64,000 nt of DNA from an uncultured Clostridiaceae bacterium. Its GTDB lineage: Bacteria > Bacillota > Clostridia > TANB77 > CAG-508. Both the position numbers and the translations under genes were made by a program. The stretch spans positions 1 through 64,000 of the forward strand of contig CANRSN010000006.1 of NCBI GenBank assembly GCA_947642455.1, given 5' to 3'. This document shows positions 29,500-38,343 of the stretch, in pieces (the stretch's first letter is position 1; every line of letters starts with the position of its first letter). The notes under the pieces are model-generated. The model searched no databases. It was not told the DNA's origin and saw nothing but the letters and a program-made list of their open reading frames with translations.

Positions 29500-30201
29500 T
29501 TACACTCCTCTTTCTATCTTTTTCATAATTTTTCTTATTTCTGGGTAATGTTCCTCTCCCATCAATTGTACTACTATATACATAAGTCCTTCTTTATATT
29601 GGTTAGTTAATTTTTTTATTCGAATTTTTTCTAATTGTTGATTTTCATATATAACTGTTTGATCTCCTGCTTCAAAAGGCATATTTATTGTTTCTTGTTC
29701 ATTCCATACTATTTTGCTTTCTTTTGTTAGAAAATTTATATACTCATTTTCTTTTTTTGATGCTTCTTTTGAAAATATTATTTTTGTCATATTTAATGGT
29801 TCTTGCAAAATATTTAAAGTCATAGTTCCTCTTTTTACAGAATATAAGTCAAAGGATGTTACAAAATAGTTTTTGTCACACTTTGTTATTTCAAAATTTC
29901 TTGCAATATTAGGAGAATCTACATCTATTAATATATAATCATAATTAATAGGTGAACTAAGTGGTATTCCTAAATATTGCTTTATTAAATCATAATTTTC
30001 AAATCCAATTGCTATGTCTACTCCTTCATATTGTGTAATATATACTCTTCCTGGTTTCATAGCTGGTATTGTATATCTGGATTTTTGATTTATGCTTCCA
30101 TCTATAAAAAGTACTGTATTTCCTAACTCAACTAATATTTTAGATAGATATAATATAAAATCTGTTTTTTCATATCCTCCAATAAAACCTATTTTTTTCA
30201 T
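29500..30201 (-). CDS. Second ParA-like protein of the pilus locus
   Basis: The 233 residues begin MKKIGFIGGYEKTDFILYLS, a P-loop-like start that keeps Lys-Thr but lacks the full Gly pattern, and contain DYILIDVDSP and NYFVTSFDLYS strands of the ParA/MinD fold. It is adjacent to the TadZ-like gene and to cpaB. A role in placing or regulating the pilus machine is inferred. There is a one-base gap to the next gene. Confidence 0.7.
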   Translation of the reverse strand: MKKIGFIGGYEKTDFILYLSKILVELGNTVLFIDGSINQKSRYTIPAMKPGRVYITQYEGVDIAIGFENYDLIKQYLGIPLSSPINYDYILIDVDSPNIARNFEITKCDKNYFVTSFDLYSVKRGTMTLNILQEPLNMTKIIFSKEASKKENEYINFLTKESKIVWNEQETINMPFEAGDQTVIYENQQLEKIRIKKLTNQYKEGLMYIVVQLMGEEHYPEIRKIMKKIERGV

Positions 30202-30288
30202 AATATTAATTTCATTCCTTCCATGCTCTCATTAACACCCTGTATATGTATGACTTAAATATCATTAATGTTCAAAAATGTATTTTTT

Positions 30289-31218
30289 CTAGCCACCCAA
30301 TGATTCTAAATATTTTTCTCTTTCTTCTATTGCTTTTTCTATTTCTTCTTCTACGCCTTCTTCTCTATTCTTTTGCTTGTCATCTTCTTCTATTGTATTT
30401 AATATTCCGTTTATTGTATTTGTTCTTATTGCTACATTTGGATTATAGATTGAGAATAACGCATTTTTTGCTTCTTGAACAATATTAGGGTTTGTACTTA
30501 TTAATGCTTGTGTAGATGCTTTTGGTACAAATGTTAATGTAGCTGCTGTTTGCATTCCTGGTTCTATATATTTTGTTGCATATAGTTTAGAACCTTTCAT
30601 TTCATATGCCTCTACTATTGCATTACTCATTATTAATGTGTCTGCTTCTGACATTTTTAACCAAACTGTATTTACTGAGTCTATTCCTGAAACTTGTGGC
30701 AATTCTACTTTCTTTTTAGATACTACTATATAATCTTCTCCTGTTGGTAGACGAAGTCTTATATCTATGTAGTCCCCAGTTTCTATTTGTGACAATAATG
30801 AAATCATGTTATATTCTTGAATTCTTACATCGTCTGTCATTTTATTATCACTATCTTGTATCATATTACTTGTTAATATGGTTCCTTCTGATAAGTCTAT
30901 TTTGGCTATTGTATATATTTGTTTTGTTTCATCTGTTTGTTCTATTAATTCATCTGTACTTATTGCATTAACTGGTATAACTGAAGATGGTACTTTTACT
31001 TGTTTTAGTTGTGCTACTGATACTTGCTCCCCTGAAGGTATATCTTCTGATAATACATATACACTTTTTAGTGCCTTTTTCTCTTCTTCTCTTTCTTTAT
31101 TTATATTTATTAATTGATATACTAAAAATCCTATTATTGTTCCTGTTATAAGTAATGTAACTAAAACTCCTATTAATAAATAATTATTCGCTTTTCTTTG
31201 CATTGGATTCATTGCCAT
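30289..31218 (-). CDS. cpaB: CpaB/RcpC-like pilus assembly protein with SAF domain
   Basis: CpaB-type proteins are periplasmic or surface assembly factors of Tad pili. ATG at 31218 follows AAGGAGG and gives 309 residues; an upstream extension in the same frame is rejected. After a membrane helix (about residues 12-35) the SAF-like segment SVYVLSEDIPSGEQVSVAQL and a second RcpC-like domain follow, then a Glu/Lys-rich C-terminus. It is the promoter-proximal gene of the pilus locus. Confidence 0.85.
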   Translation of the reverse strand: MAMNPMQRKANNYLLIGVLVTLLITGTIIGFLVYQLININKEREEEKKALKSVYVLSEDIPSGEQVSVAQLKQVKVPSSVIPVNAISTDELIEQTDETKQIYTIAKIDLSEGTILTSNMIQDSDNKMTDDVRIQEYNMISLLSQIETGDYIDIRLRLPTGEDYIVVSKKKVELPQVSGIDSVNTVWLKMSEADTLIMSNAIVEAYEMKGSKLYATKYIEPGMQTAATLTFVPKASTQALISTNPNIVQEAKNALFSIYNPNVAIRTNTINGILNTIEEDDKQKNREEGVEEEIEKAIEEREKYLESLGG

Positions 31219-31380
31219 ATCTGTATTCCTCCTTATTATTTGACAAAATATCATTTCTTATTCTATTGTACAACACTTTTCCACTTTTCACAACATTATT
31301 TTTTAACTGTAATGTAAAATTAATATTGTTGTAATATTCTTGTAATACTTCTAAGTTATAGTATTTTTGAAAAGCATAAT

Positions 31381-31597
31381 TTTTAGGCAATTTACTGTAA
31401 TAATTCAGAGATAAGCAAAATTTATATTCTGCCTAAGTTATTAGTATTTATTTTTAAAAGTTTTGCGCAGGGAAGCTCCCTCAGTAGAAGCGACCCTAGG
31501 CGATTGGCGAAGCCAGTAAAAAACGTCTAAAAATAAATACTAATAACTTAGGCAGACAGTTTAATATCTCTGAATTATTACAGCAAATTGCCTAAAA
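31381..31597. repeat. Nested palindromic repeat, copy 3
   Basis: Outer arms TTTTAGGCAATTTACTGTAA and complement, then inner arms CTGCCTAAGTTATTAGTATT and complement, surround a core of the second subtype (CTCAGTAGAAGCGACCCTAG in place of GTGGACATGACCCAGAG). It lies upstream of cpaB and downstream of the DUF2651-like gene. Confidence 0.85.
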
Positions 31598-31628
31598 ATT
31601 GTTCTTTTGTAAAATATAGCTTTTTATA

Positions 31629-32093
31629 TTATCTTCTATAGCAACACCAACTTGAATTATTTGACATATTGTTGCTATCTCTTACATTTACAGCTACTGT
31701 ATTTGGTCTAGTATTTGAATTATTTCCACAACTACAACCTGCTTGATTTTGGCTTACTATAGTTGCTGTAGGTATTGCATTATTTGCCAAAGATACTCCA
31801 TTTATACTCCAATTGCAGTTATTTCTACAGCATTTACAATTACAACATCTTCGACGGTTCTCCTCACATCTTTCAAAAAAGAATTCTGCTATAAATGCTG
31901 TTATAAAAGCTATTATTGTATATGCTATTGCAAAAACTAAAAAACTTGCATCAAATGCTGCAAATGTAACTATTAAGTATATAGCAAAAAAGGTAGCTGC
32001 TGTTAAAAAAGCACATCTTAGTATTTTTTGTAATACTATTGCCAATATTATTGTAGCTACTGGTAACGCAAAAAAGATTAATAAAGTGTTCAT
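31629..32093 (-). CDS. DUF2651-like membrane protein with Cys-rich tail
   Basis: ATG at 32093 after AGGAAGGAAG gives 154 residues. The first ~75 form three hydrophobic helices in the layout of DUF2651/YbeF proteins (MNTLLIFFALPVATIILAIV). A Cys/Asn/Arg-rich tail follows, with CCNCKCC, GCSCG and WCC clusters that could bind metal or form cross-links. The function is unknown; the Cys tail is unusual for the family. Confidence 0.65.
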   Translation of the reverse strand: MNTLLIFFALPVATIILAIVLQKILRCAFLTAATFFAIYLIVTFAAFDASFLVFAIAYTIIAFITAFIAEFFFERCEENRRRCCNCKCCRNNCNWSINGVSLANNAIPTATIVSQNQAGCSCGNNSNTRPNTVAVNVRDSNNMSNNSSWCCYRR

Positions 32094-32289
32094 ATTTTTC
32101 TCTTCCTTCCTAAAGCATATTTTTTTGTTACAATTCATGTACTAATTATTATATAGTCGCTTTACCTAAAATTGTAATATTTTTATGACTATTATGTTTA
32201 TTATGTTTGTATATAATATGCTTTTGGTTTATTTTTGGTTACACTTTAAAATTTTGTACTCTGAATAGCTACAGTTTTTCTTACTTGTA

Positions 32290-32362
32290 AATGTGTTATA
32301 ATTAACAGCCCAATTTCTATTTAGCAATATATAATTTTGCAAACTGCGAATTGTAATATGAA
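32290..32362. repeat. Core-less type A palindrome
   Basis: GTTATAATTAACAGCCCAATTTCTATTTAG opens a hairpin that closes in CAAACTGCGAATTGTAATATG. These are the type A arms seen at 36943 and 39920, but the GC-rich core is absent. Confidence 0.6.
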
Positions 32363-32370
32363 TGTTATGT

Positions 32371-33106
32371 CTAATATTTTACTTCTACTAAATATAAAGC
32401 ATATGGTGGAAGTGTTTTTCCTGCTCTTGCTCTATCTTTAGAATTTATTATGTCTTCTATTTCCTCTGGCTTTATTTTCCCAAGCCCCACATCTACTAAT
32501 GTTCCTGCTATTATTCTAACCATGTTATATAAAAAACCATTTCCTGTTAATTCTATTAATATTCTTTGATTTTCCTGTTTTATCTGTGTTTTATATATTT
32601 TCCTTACACTACTTTTACTACTTGTTCCACTTGCTTTAAATCCTTTAAAGTCATGTTCTCCTTCAAAATGTTTTATAGCTTGTTTCATCGCTTCTACATC
32701 TAATTTTATTGGTATAAAGTATTCTAAGTTTCTGTATATTGCACTTCCTTGCATAGAATTATTTATTATGTACCTATATGTTTTTTCTTTACAATTATAT
32801 CTACTATGAAATCTCTCTTCTACTTCTTCTGCATTTTGTATTCTTATTGATTTTTTTAATTTTGAGTTTATTGCTATTGGAAATTTTTCTATTGGTAATT
32901 TACTAGAAGTTTTAAAGTTGGCCACTTGCCCAATTGCATGTACCCCTGCATCTGTTCTTCCAGATGCTATTAATTCTACTTCTTCTCCTGTTATGTCTTT
33001 TATTGCTCTTTCTATTTCTCCTTGTATATTTAGCTTGCTTGGCTGTTTTTGCCAACCGATTGAAGTCTTTTCCATCATATTCTATTGTAAGTCTAATATT
33101 TCTCAT
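32371..33106 (-). CDS. truA: tRNA pseudouridine(38-40) synthase TruA, read through a +1 shift
   Basis: TruA makes pseudouridine in the anticodon stem of many tRNAs. The true N-terminus MRNIRLTIEYDGKDFN starts at 33106; after codon 16 the zero frame meets CGG (33058-33056). Skipping the C at 33058 gives DFNGWQKQPSKLNIQG and an open frame to 32371, 244 residues in all, the family length. The catalytic Asp52 is in SGRTDAGVHA. Without the shift, neither frame encodes a whole enzyme. It stands alone between palindromes. Confidence 0.9.
33055..33061 (-). other. Candidate +1 recoding site (AAT C GGT) in truA
   Basis: The zero-frame CGG follows AAT; the +1 frame reads GGT, the Gly of the conserved FNGWQ motif. 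Confidence 0.6.
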
Positions 33107-33160
33107 TTCTTACTCTCCATTCATTTAGATTACTTTTCATGCCTCGTCTTTGTTCGCCTG

Positions 33161-33253
33161 CCAAAATTGCTTTAGCAATTTTGTGTGGAATGTTGGGCGA
33201 AGCTTTTATCTGACTTAGAAAGTATATCATTTGTTATACTTTCTAAGTCAGAT
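33161..33253. repeat. Pair of strong hairpins downstream of cdaA
   Basis: CAAAATTGCTTTAGCAATTTTG (33161-33182) is a near-perfect palindrome. A second hairpin has 19-bp perfect arms starting ATCTGACTTAGAAAGTATA (33208-33226) with its complement at 33235-33253. They may stop transcription from cdaA, but T-tracts are poor. Confidence 0.5.
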
Positions 33254-33259
33254 AATAAT

Positions 33260-33383
33260 AGAGTAGTAATATTTATTTTTATTGTTCTTTGCTATTGCAT
33301 TTAAAGATTTCTTCAATTACATTTGGTCATTCAATAATGATAGATTCTTTGCACAGAACTTTAAAAAATAAATATTACTACTC
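33260..33383. repeat. Divergent relative of the nested palindromic repeat
   Basis: Arms AGAGTAGTAATATTTATTTTT and complement (ending 33383) resemble the inner arms of the main family. The interior (TTGTTCTTTGCTATTGC...TTTGCACAGAACTT) keeps only traces of the usual core. Confidence 0.5.
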
Positions 33384-33426
33384 TAATAAATAGTGAATAA
33401 TGTATTTTACTGTAAATTGTAACTAT

Positions 33427-34344
33427 TTACTCATTATTCTCTTCTTTTTTTATTTTCTCTCTTGCTTTTTTCATTTTTTTGGCTTTTATTCCTACACCTT
33501 CACCTAACCTGTTTGTTACTATGTTTTTTATTAAGATTTTCTTTAAGGTGTCTTCTCTTACATCTGCTATTAATGTACCATCTTTGGCTACTGATATTTT
33601 CCCAGTTTCTTCTGATACTACTACTGCTATTGCATCTGTTTCTTTAGATATTCCTATTGCTGCTCTATGCCTTGTTCCTAATTCTTTTGCTATATCTTTG
33701 TCACTTGAAAGTGGTAATATGCATGCTGCTGCTTGTATTTTATTTTCACTTATTATTACTGCACCATCATGTAATGGTGTATTTGGTACAAATATGTTTA
33801 CTAATAATTGTGGAGATACTTCTGCATCTATTTCTACACCTGTTTCTGCAATGTCTTTTATTTTTATGTCTCTTTCTATTACTATTAACCCTCCTGTTTT
33901 GGTTTTGGCTAATTCCTCTGTTGCTATTACTATTTTGTATATGTCTTCTTTTGTTTTGGTTATTATGTCTTTATCTATCCCAAAAAATTTGGTTAATTTA
34001 TTTGTTCCTAATTGCTCTAAAGCCCTTCTTAGTTCTGGTTGAAATATTACTATTATTGCAATTACTCCATATGTCATTACTGATGTTAGTATAAAGTTTA
34101 ATATATCTAAACGAAGCCACCCACTTAATACTGTAGCTATTATTAATAATATTATTCCTTTTATTAACTGCCATACTCTAGAATTTTTTACTAGCTTTAA
34201 TAGCTTATAACCTAAAAATATTACTATTATTAGATCTAGTATTAATGATATAATTCTTATTGGGTTTTGTACTAATTCATTAAAGTATGTTACTATGTTC
34301 ATTTGCCAAAAGTTTGACAATACTACTGAAAAACTTTCTTTCAT
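33427..34344 (-). CDS. cdaA: Diadenylate cyclase CdaA
   Basis: CdaA makes c-di-AMP, which controls potassium and osmolyte balance. The 305 residues have three N-terminal membrane helices and a DAC domain with the active-site motifs LHDGAVII and GTRHRAAIG. The C-terminus is a charged Lys/Glu tail. The usual partners ybbR and glmM are not adjacent. ATG at 34344 follows AAAGGA. Confidence 0.96.
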   Translation of the reverse strand: MKESFSVVLSNFWQMNIVTYFNELVQNPIRIISLILDLIIVIFLGYKLLKLVKNSRVWQLIKGIILLIIATVLSGWLRLDILNFILTSVMTYGVIAIIVIFQPELRRALEQLGTNKLTKFFGIDKDIITKTKEDIYKIVIATEELAKTKTGGLIVIERDIKIKDIAETGVEIDAEVSPQLLVNIFVPNTPLHDGAVIISENKIQAAACILPLSSDKDIAKELGTRHRAAIGISKETDAIAVVVSEETGKISVAKDGTLIADVREDTLKKILIKNIVTNRLGEGVGIKAKKMKKAREKIKKEENNE

Positions 34345-34371
34345 TTTTCTTTTTTCCTTTCAAAGGTATAG

Positions 34372-34521
34372 TTATCCTTGTATTATATTAACCATTAATG
34401 TTGCTGCTATACTTCCTACCATAAGAATTGCTAGTAAACCTGCCATAACTTTTGTAAATACTTTTCCTGCATCAAATTTTTTGTTTTTCTTTACTCCATT
34501 TGTATTTTCTTTATTTATCAT
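34372..34521 (-). CDS. Small single-pass membrane protein, 49 residues
   Basis: ATG at 34521 is preceded by AAAGGAGGTCATATA. The product has a hydrophilic Lys/Asn-rich N-terminus (MINKENTNGVKKNKKFDAGK) and one C-terminal membrane helix (about residues 25-47). It ends 27 bases before cdaA on the same strand, so they are probably co-transcribed. The function is unknown. Confidence 0.7.
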   Translation of the reverse strand: MINKENTNGVKKNKKFDAGKVFTKVMAGLLAILMVGSIAATLMVNIIQG

Positions 34522-34664
34522 TATATGACCTCCTTTGTATTTTCCTATACTTAGTTATACCACATTATTGTTACTTTTTCAATATTTTTCACCGTTTTTT
34601 TACAATATATATTTTTAGATGTTATAATTCACAGTTTGTGAAATTATATATTTTAGTAATATAT

Positions 34665-34899
34665 TTAAGTTTCAATATTTTTTGAAATAACAAGTTTTAG
34701 ACTATATTTATTAAAAATTCACATAGAATATTAATATTTATTTTTAAAAAGTTCTGCGCAGGGAAGCTCCTATAGTGGACATGACCCAGAGCGATTGGCG
34801 AAGCCAGTAAAGAACTTTGACAAAAATAAATATTAATATTCTAGTAAGAGATATTTTAAGTCTAAAACTTGTTATTTCAAAAATACTGAAACTTAAATG
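34665..34899. repeat. Nested palindromic repeat, copy 4 (type B arms)
   Basis: Type B arms TTAAGTTTCAATATTTTTTG and complement (near 34880-34897) enclose AGTTTTAGAC / GTCTAAAACT and the core (GCGCAGGGAAGCTCC...GGCGAAGCC). A type A half-arm lies just before it at 34621. No gene lies between 34522 and 34927. Confidence 0.85.
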
Positions 34900-34927
34900 C
34901 AATATAATTATCTATGAATAGTAGCTT

Positions 34928-36154
34928 TTAGATTTCATAATACTTGGTTCCTAGCATTTTGTCTGGCAAATATTGCTGTTCTACATAGTGGTTTGGATAA
35001 TTATGTGGGTATTTATACCCTTCTCCATAGCCAAATTGTCCCATTCCCTGTGCTGGTGCATTTCTTATGTGCATTGGGATTTCACCAGTATCTTTTGTTT
35101 TAACATCTTCTAATGCTTTGTTTATTGCCATATATGCTGCATTTGACTTAGGAGATGTTGCAACATATATTGCAGCTTCTGATAATATTATTCTTGCCTC
35201 TGGCATTCCAACTACATGTACTGATTGCATCGCTGCATTTGCTACAACTAGAGCATTGGGATTTGCCATTCCTACATCCTCTGATGCTGCTATTACTATT
35301 CTTCTGGCTAGAAATATAGGGTCTTCCCCACCTTCTATAGCTCTTGCTAAATAAAATACTGTGGCATCTGGGTCACTTCCTCTCATTGATTTTATAAATG
35401 CACTTATATTATCGTAGTGACTATCTCCATTTTTATCAAATATTGCTTTTCTTGATTGAACACTGTCTGCTGCTATTTGTGGCGTTATTTCTATAAAACC
35501 TTCTTTGTTCATTTTAGTGGTTAATACTGCCACTTCTAAACCATTTAAAGCTGTTCTTACATCTCCATTTGACACTTCTGCTATTTTCATTAAAGTTTCA
35601 TCTTCTACTTTTATTTTGTAGCTTCCAAGCCCCTCTTGAGATATTAGTGATTTTTTTAATATTTTATATATGTTTTCTATTGTTAATGGCTCTAGTTTTA
35701 CTACCATTGACCTTGATATTAACGCTTTGTTTACTTCAAAATATGGATTTTCTGTTGTTGCCCCAATTAATATTACTGTTCCATTTTCTACATATGGAAG
35801 TAATGCATCTTGTTGTAATTTGTTGAACCTGTGAATTTCGTCTATGAATAGTATACATTTTCCTGATGGATTCATAAGCATATTTTGTGCTTCTGCTATT
35901 GCATTTTTTATGTCCCCTATTCCTGCTGTTACTGCATTTATTTTGCTAAATTTGTATTTTGTTGTATTGCTTATAACTCTTGCTAAAGATGTTTTTCCAC
36001 ATCCTGGAGGACCCCACAATATTATACTAGATAACCTATCTGCTTTTATGGTTCTATATAATATTTTATTTTGACCTAATATATGCTCCTGCCCTACATA
36101 GTCTTCTAGTGTTTTTGGTCTCATTCTAAAGGCTAATGGCTTGCTTAAATCCAT
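34928..36154 (-). CDS. rarA: Replication-associated AAA+ ATPase RarA/MgsA
   Basis: RarA acts at stalled replication forks. The 408 residues include DYVGQEHILG, Walker A WGPPGCGKTS, Walker B FIDEIHRFNK and the C-terminal MgsA tetramerisation domain (FGYGEGYKYPHNYPNHYVEQ). ATG at 36154 is preceded by GGAAGG at a proper distance; ATG 36163 sits directly on that site and is less likely. It is downstream of ruvA on the same strand. Confidence 0.95.
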   Translation of the reverse strand: MDLSKPLAFRMRPKTLEDYVGQEHILGQNKILYRTIKADRLSSIILWGPPGCGKTSLARVISNTTKYKFSKINAVTAGIGDIKNAIAEAQNMLMNPSGKCILFIDEIHRFNKLQQDALLPYVENGTVILIGATTENPYFEVNKALISRSMVVKLEPLTIENIYKILKKSLISQEGLGSYKIKVEDETLMKIAEVSNGDVRTALNGLEVAVLTTKMNKEGFIEITPQIAADSVQSRKAIFDKNGDSHYDNISAFIKSMRGSDPDATVFYLARAIEGGEDPIFLARRIVIAASEDVGMANPNALVVANAAMQSVHVVGMPEARIILSEAAIYVATSPKSNAAYMAINKALEDVKTKDTGEIPMHIRNAPAQGMGQFGYGEGYKYPHNYPNHYVEQQYLPDKMLGTKYYEI

Positions 36155-36245
36155 TTTTTTCATTCCTTCCCTAAATGTTATTTTTCATTAATTGTAAAAG
36201 TATAATTCTTTGTATAACTTTTCATTTTCTTATTTTGGTTTTATG

Positions 36246-36845
36246 CTATTTTGCTAAGTTTGCTAATCCTTTTCTTATTATGTCTTCTACTGTTAAATTT
36301 TCTTTGTCTACTTTTATTAATGCTTGCTCTATTTCTGCTTTTCTATACCCTAATACTTGTAATGCTGCTACTGCTTCTGAGATTTTGTTGTCATCTATTA
36401 TTGCTTCTTTTATTTCTTCGTCTTCCTCTTCTTCCATTTCTGCTTTTTTTAGCTTATCTTTTAATTCTAGTACAAGCCTTTGTGCTGTTTTTGCCCCTAT
36501 TCCTGGTAATTTTTTTAATTTTCCTATATCATTTGTTATTATTGCTAATGCAAAACTTGATGGTGCTATGTTTGATAACATTGCTATTGCTGTTTTTGCT
36601 CCTACTCCACTTACTGATATTAACATTTCAAATAACCTTAGCTCTTCGTTTGTGTTAAAACCATATAAACTCATGTCATCCTCTTGTACTTTTAAATATG
36701 TGTATACTTTTACTATTTTTCCTATTTCCCCTAAATTCTTCATTGCTGGCTCTGACATGAATATTTTATAACCTATTCCCCCAACATCTATTATAACATA
36801 ACTTGTTGTTTTGATTTCTAAATTTCCTTTTATATATGCATACAT
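36246..36845 (-). CDS. ruvA: Holliday junction branch migration protein RuvA
   Basis: RuvA binds Holliday junctions and loads RuvB. The 199 residues show the OB domain (MYAYIKGNLEIKTTSYVIID), two helix-hairpin-helix motifs (VSGVGAKTAIAML and LPGIGAKTAQRL) and the C-terminal RuvB-binding domain. ruvB does not follow; rarA does, which is unusual. ATG at 36845 follows GGGAG. Confidence 0.96.
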   Translation of the reverse strand: MYAYIKGNLEIKTTSYVIIDVGGIGYKIFMSEPAMKNLGEIGKIVKVYTYLKVQEDDMSLYGFNTNEELRLFEMLISVSGVGAKTAIAMLSNIAPSSFALAIITNDIGKLKKLPGIGAKTAQRLVLELKDKLKKAEMEEEEDEEIKEAIIDDNKISEAVAALQVLGYRKAEIEQALIKVDKENLTVEDIIRKGLANLAK

Positions 36846-36942
36846 TTTCTTTTCTCCCTTTTTTGTTATAGACTTATTTTATCATATTTCTTATTTTTTT
36901 CAAGTACTTTTAGCAAATTTTTGTTTGATAATTTAATTTTTT

Positions 36943-37123
36943 GTTACCTTTCACAATTTATAAAATTATATATTTTAGGCAATATAATATTTATTTTAAC
37001 AAAGTTTTTTACTGGCTTCGTGGGTAGCTCTGGGTCATGTCCACTCTGGGAGCTTCCCTGCACAAAACTTCGTTAAAATAAATATTATATTGCCTAAATA
37101 GAAATTTGGCCATGAATTGTAAC
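36943..37123. repeat. Nested palindromic repeat, copy 5 (type A arms, core inverted)
   Basis: The core reads on the opposite strand (ACTGGCTTCG...GGGAGCTTCCCTGCAC). Inner arms AGGCAATATAATATTTATTT and complement and type A outer arms are present. A small change (TCGTGGGTAGCTC) marks this core as slightly diverged. Confidence 0.85.
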
Positions 37124-37250
37124 GATTGCTTCAAAAAAAAAGAATACGACTTTTTGATCATATTCCTACTTTTAACTTATTCAATTGGTAAGTTTACAAC
37201 TTTATTTATGTATAAAAGTACTAGGTAATATTGTTAATTACAAACAAACC

Positions 37251-37527
37251 TTAACAATAAAATTTAATTTTACCCGCATGAATTGTTTTCCATTTTTCAA
37301 CAATTTGAAAATAATGTAAAGAAATATCTTCACAAATAATGTTTAATTCTTTTTCAGGAATTTTACTTTTATTGTGGCAAAGAATACAACCTCCCGATTC
37401 AGTTAACCAAACTTTAGTGCTATTTGCTGTTGGATTTCCTTTTGAAATATGAACATGAATAGGTTCATCATTTTCATTTGTCCAAAAGTAAATTTTATAT
37501 CCGTTTTAATTCAAAAATACTAGGCAA
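37251..37527 (-). CDS. DUF4160 protein, read through a +1 shift
   Basis: A TTG at 37527, 8 bases after AGGAGG, starts PSIFELK; the next zero-frame codon is CGG (37503-37501) and then ATA TAA. Skipping the C at 37503 gives GYKIYFWTNENDEPIHVHIS, the typical DUF4160 N-terminus, and an open frame to 37251, 91 residues in all. Upstream of the shift the second frame has a stop, so the shift is needed. The TTG lies inside the end of the upstream gene (overlap 37520-37527). DUF4160 genes often occur in small two-gene units of unknown function. Confidence 0.75.
37500..37506 (-). other. Candidate +1 recoding site (AAA C GGA) in the DUF4160 gene
   Basis: The zero-frame CGG after AAA leads to TAA two codons later; the +1 frame reads GGA, the Gly of the conserved GYKIYFW motif. 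Confidence 0.6.
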
Positions 37528-37795
37528 TTTCTAATCCTCCTAAGCGTGCATACTTAAAAAAGAAGCTAGAACCATTTTTAACAATTGCACGAAATGTCCT
37601 CTTTTCTTCTTCAGAATAATTCCCATCTTCTAAAACAATATCATAGCTTGGAAGTTCAATTACATAGGTATCAAACCCATACTCCTTTGGTCTTTCAAAA
37701 GTTATACGAATATATTCTTTTCCACTTTCTTTCTTTCCAATATTAGAAAATACACCTATTGTACCATCTGGATACTTTGCAAATTCATAAGTCAT
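37520..37795 (-). CDS. Unknown 91-residue partner of the DUF4160 protein
   Basis: ATG at 37795 follows GAGG, giving MTYEFAKYPDGTIGVFSNIG... The protein is beta-rich and acidic, without membrane segments. It overlaps the DUF4160 start, so the two are translationally coupled. Its role is unknown. Confidence 0.7.
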   Translation of the reverse strand: MTYEFAKYPDGTIGVFSNIGKKESGKEYIRITFERPKEYGFDTYVIELPSYDIVLEDGNYSEEEKRTFRAIVKNGSSFFFKYARLGGLEIA

Positions 37796-37816
37796 TATAT
37801 CCTCACTCTCCTTCAT

Positions 37817-38343
37817 CTACACTTTCTTATTCTATATAATTTTATTCTGTTTTTATATTTAACTTCCTATAAATATTATACTCTACTTTCCTAAAAAAAT
37901 CTATACAATTTATCAGATTTTTCTTTATTGGTTCATTTTCTGTTACTACTGTCAAATTTGAAATTTCAATTACTATATTTAATTATCTACTAACACTAAA
38001 CTTATTAAACATTTTATTTCTTTATTTACTGTTATGTGTATTTCCCTTACTTGGCTTACTATTATTGGCACTGATTACGCCAATAATAAACATTCTTACT
38101 TTTTCTCATGCTCATTTTACCTAAAAATCACAAAAATTAGCATATATAATTATATAAGTTTCATCTAATTTTCTTTTTACTAATTCTTTTAAAGTAAATT
38201 GTTCCATTTTTTTCTCCATTTCTGCACAAAAATATAGTGTGCAATTTATTTAAAATTTACACACTATATGATACACCATCAACTCATTGACAAACTCCTG
38301 TTATTGTCTTGACAAGCTCCTCAGCTCCTGCTAGCTCTCAGGG
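37817..38343. other. 527-base spacer without a clear gene
   Basis: Two hairpins are visible: TTATTGGC/GCCAATAA near 38070-38095 and ATAGTGTG/CACACTAT near 38234-38272. On the minus strand a 28-codon ORF (MEQFTLKELVKRKLDE...) with a GGAG site near 38205 could be a gene remnant. I see nothing else. Confidence 0.4.

Noticed and set aside
31184..31390. Minus-strand 68-codon ORF upstream of cpaB
   Set aside because: It overlaps the cpaB start in another frame and has no ribosome site.
31391..31628. Nested palindromes as ordinary terminators only
   Set aside because: They are far longer than terminators, share a conserved non-arm core and also lie upstream of genes, so a simple terminator role does not explain them.
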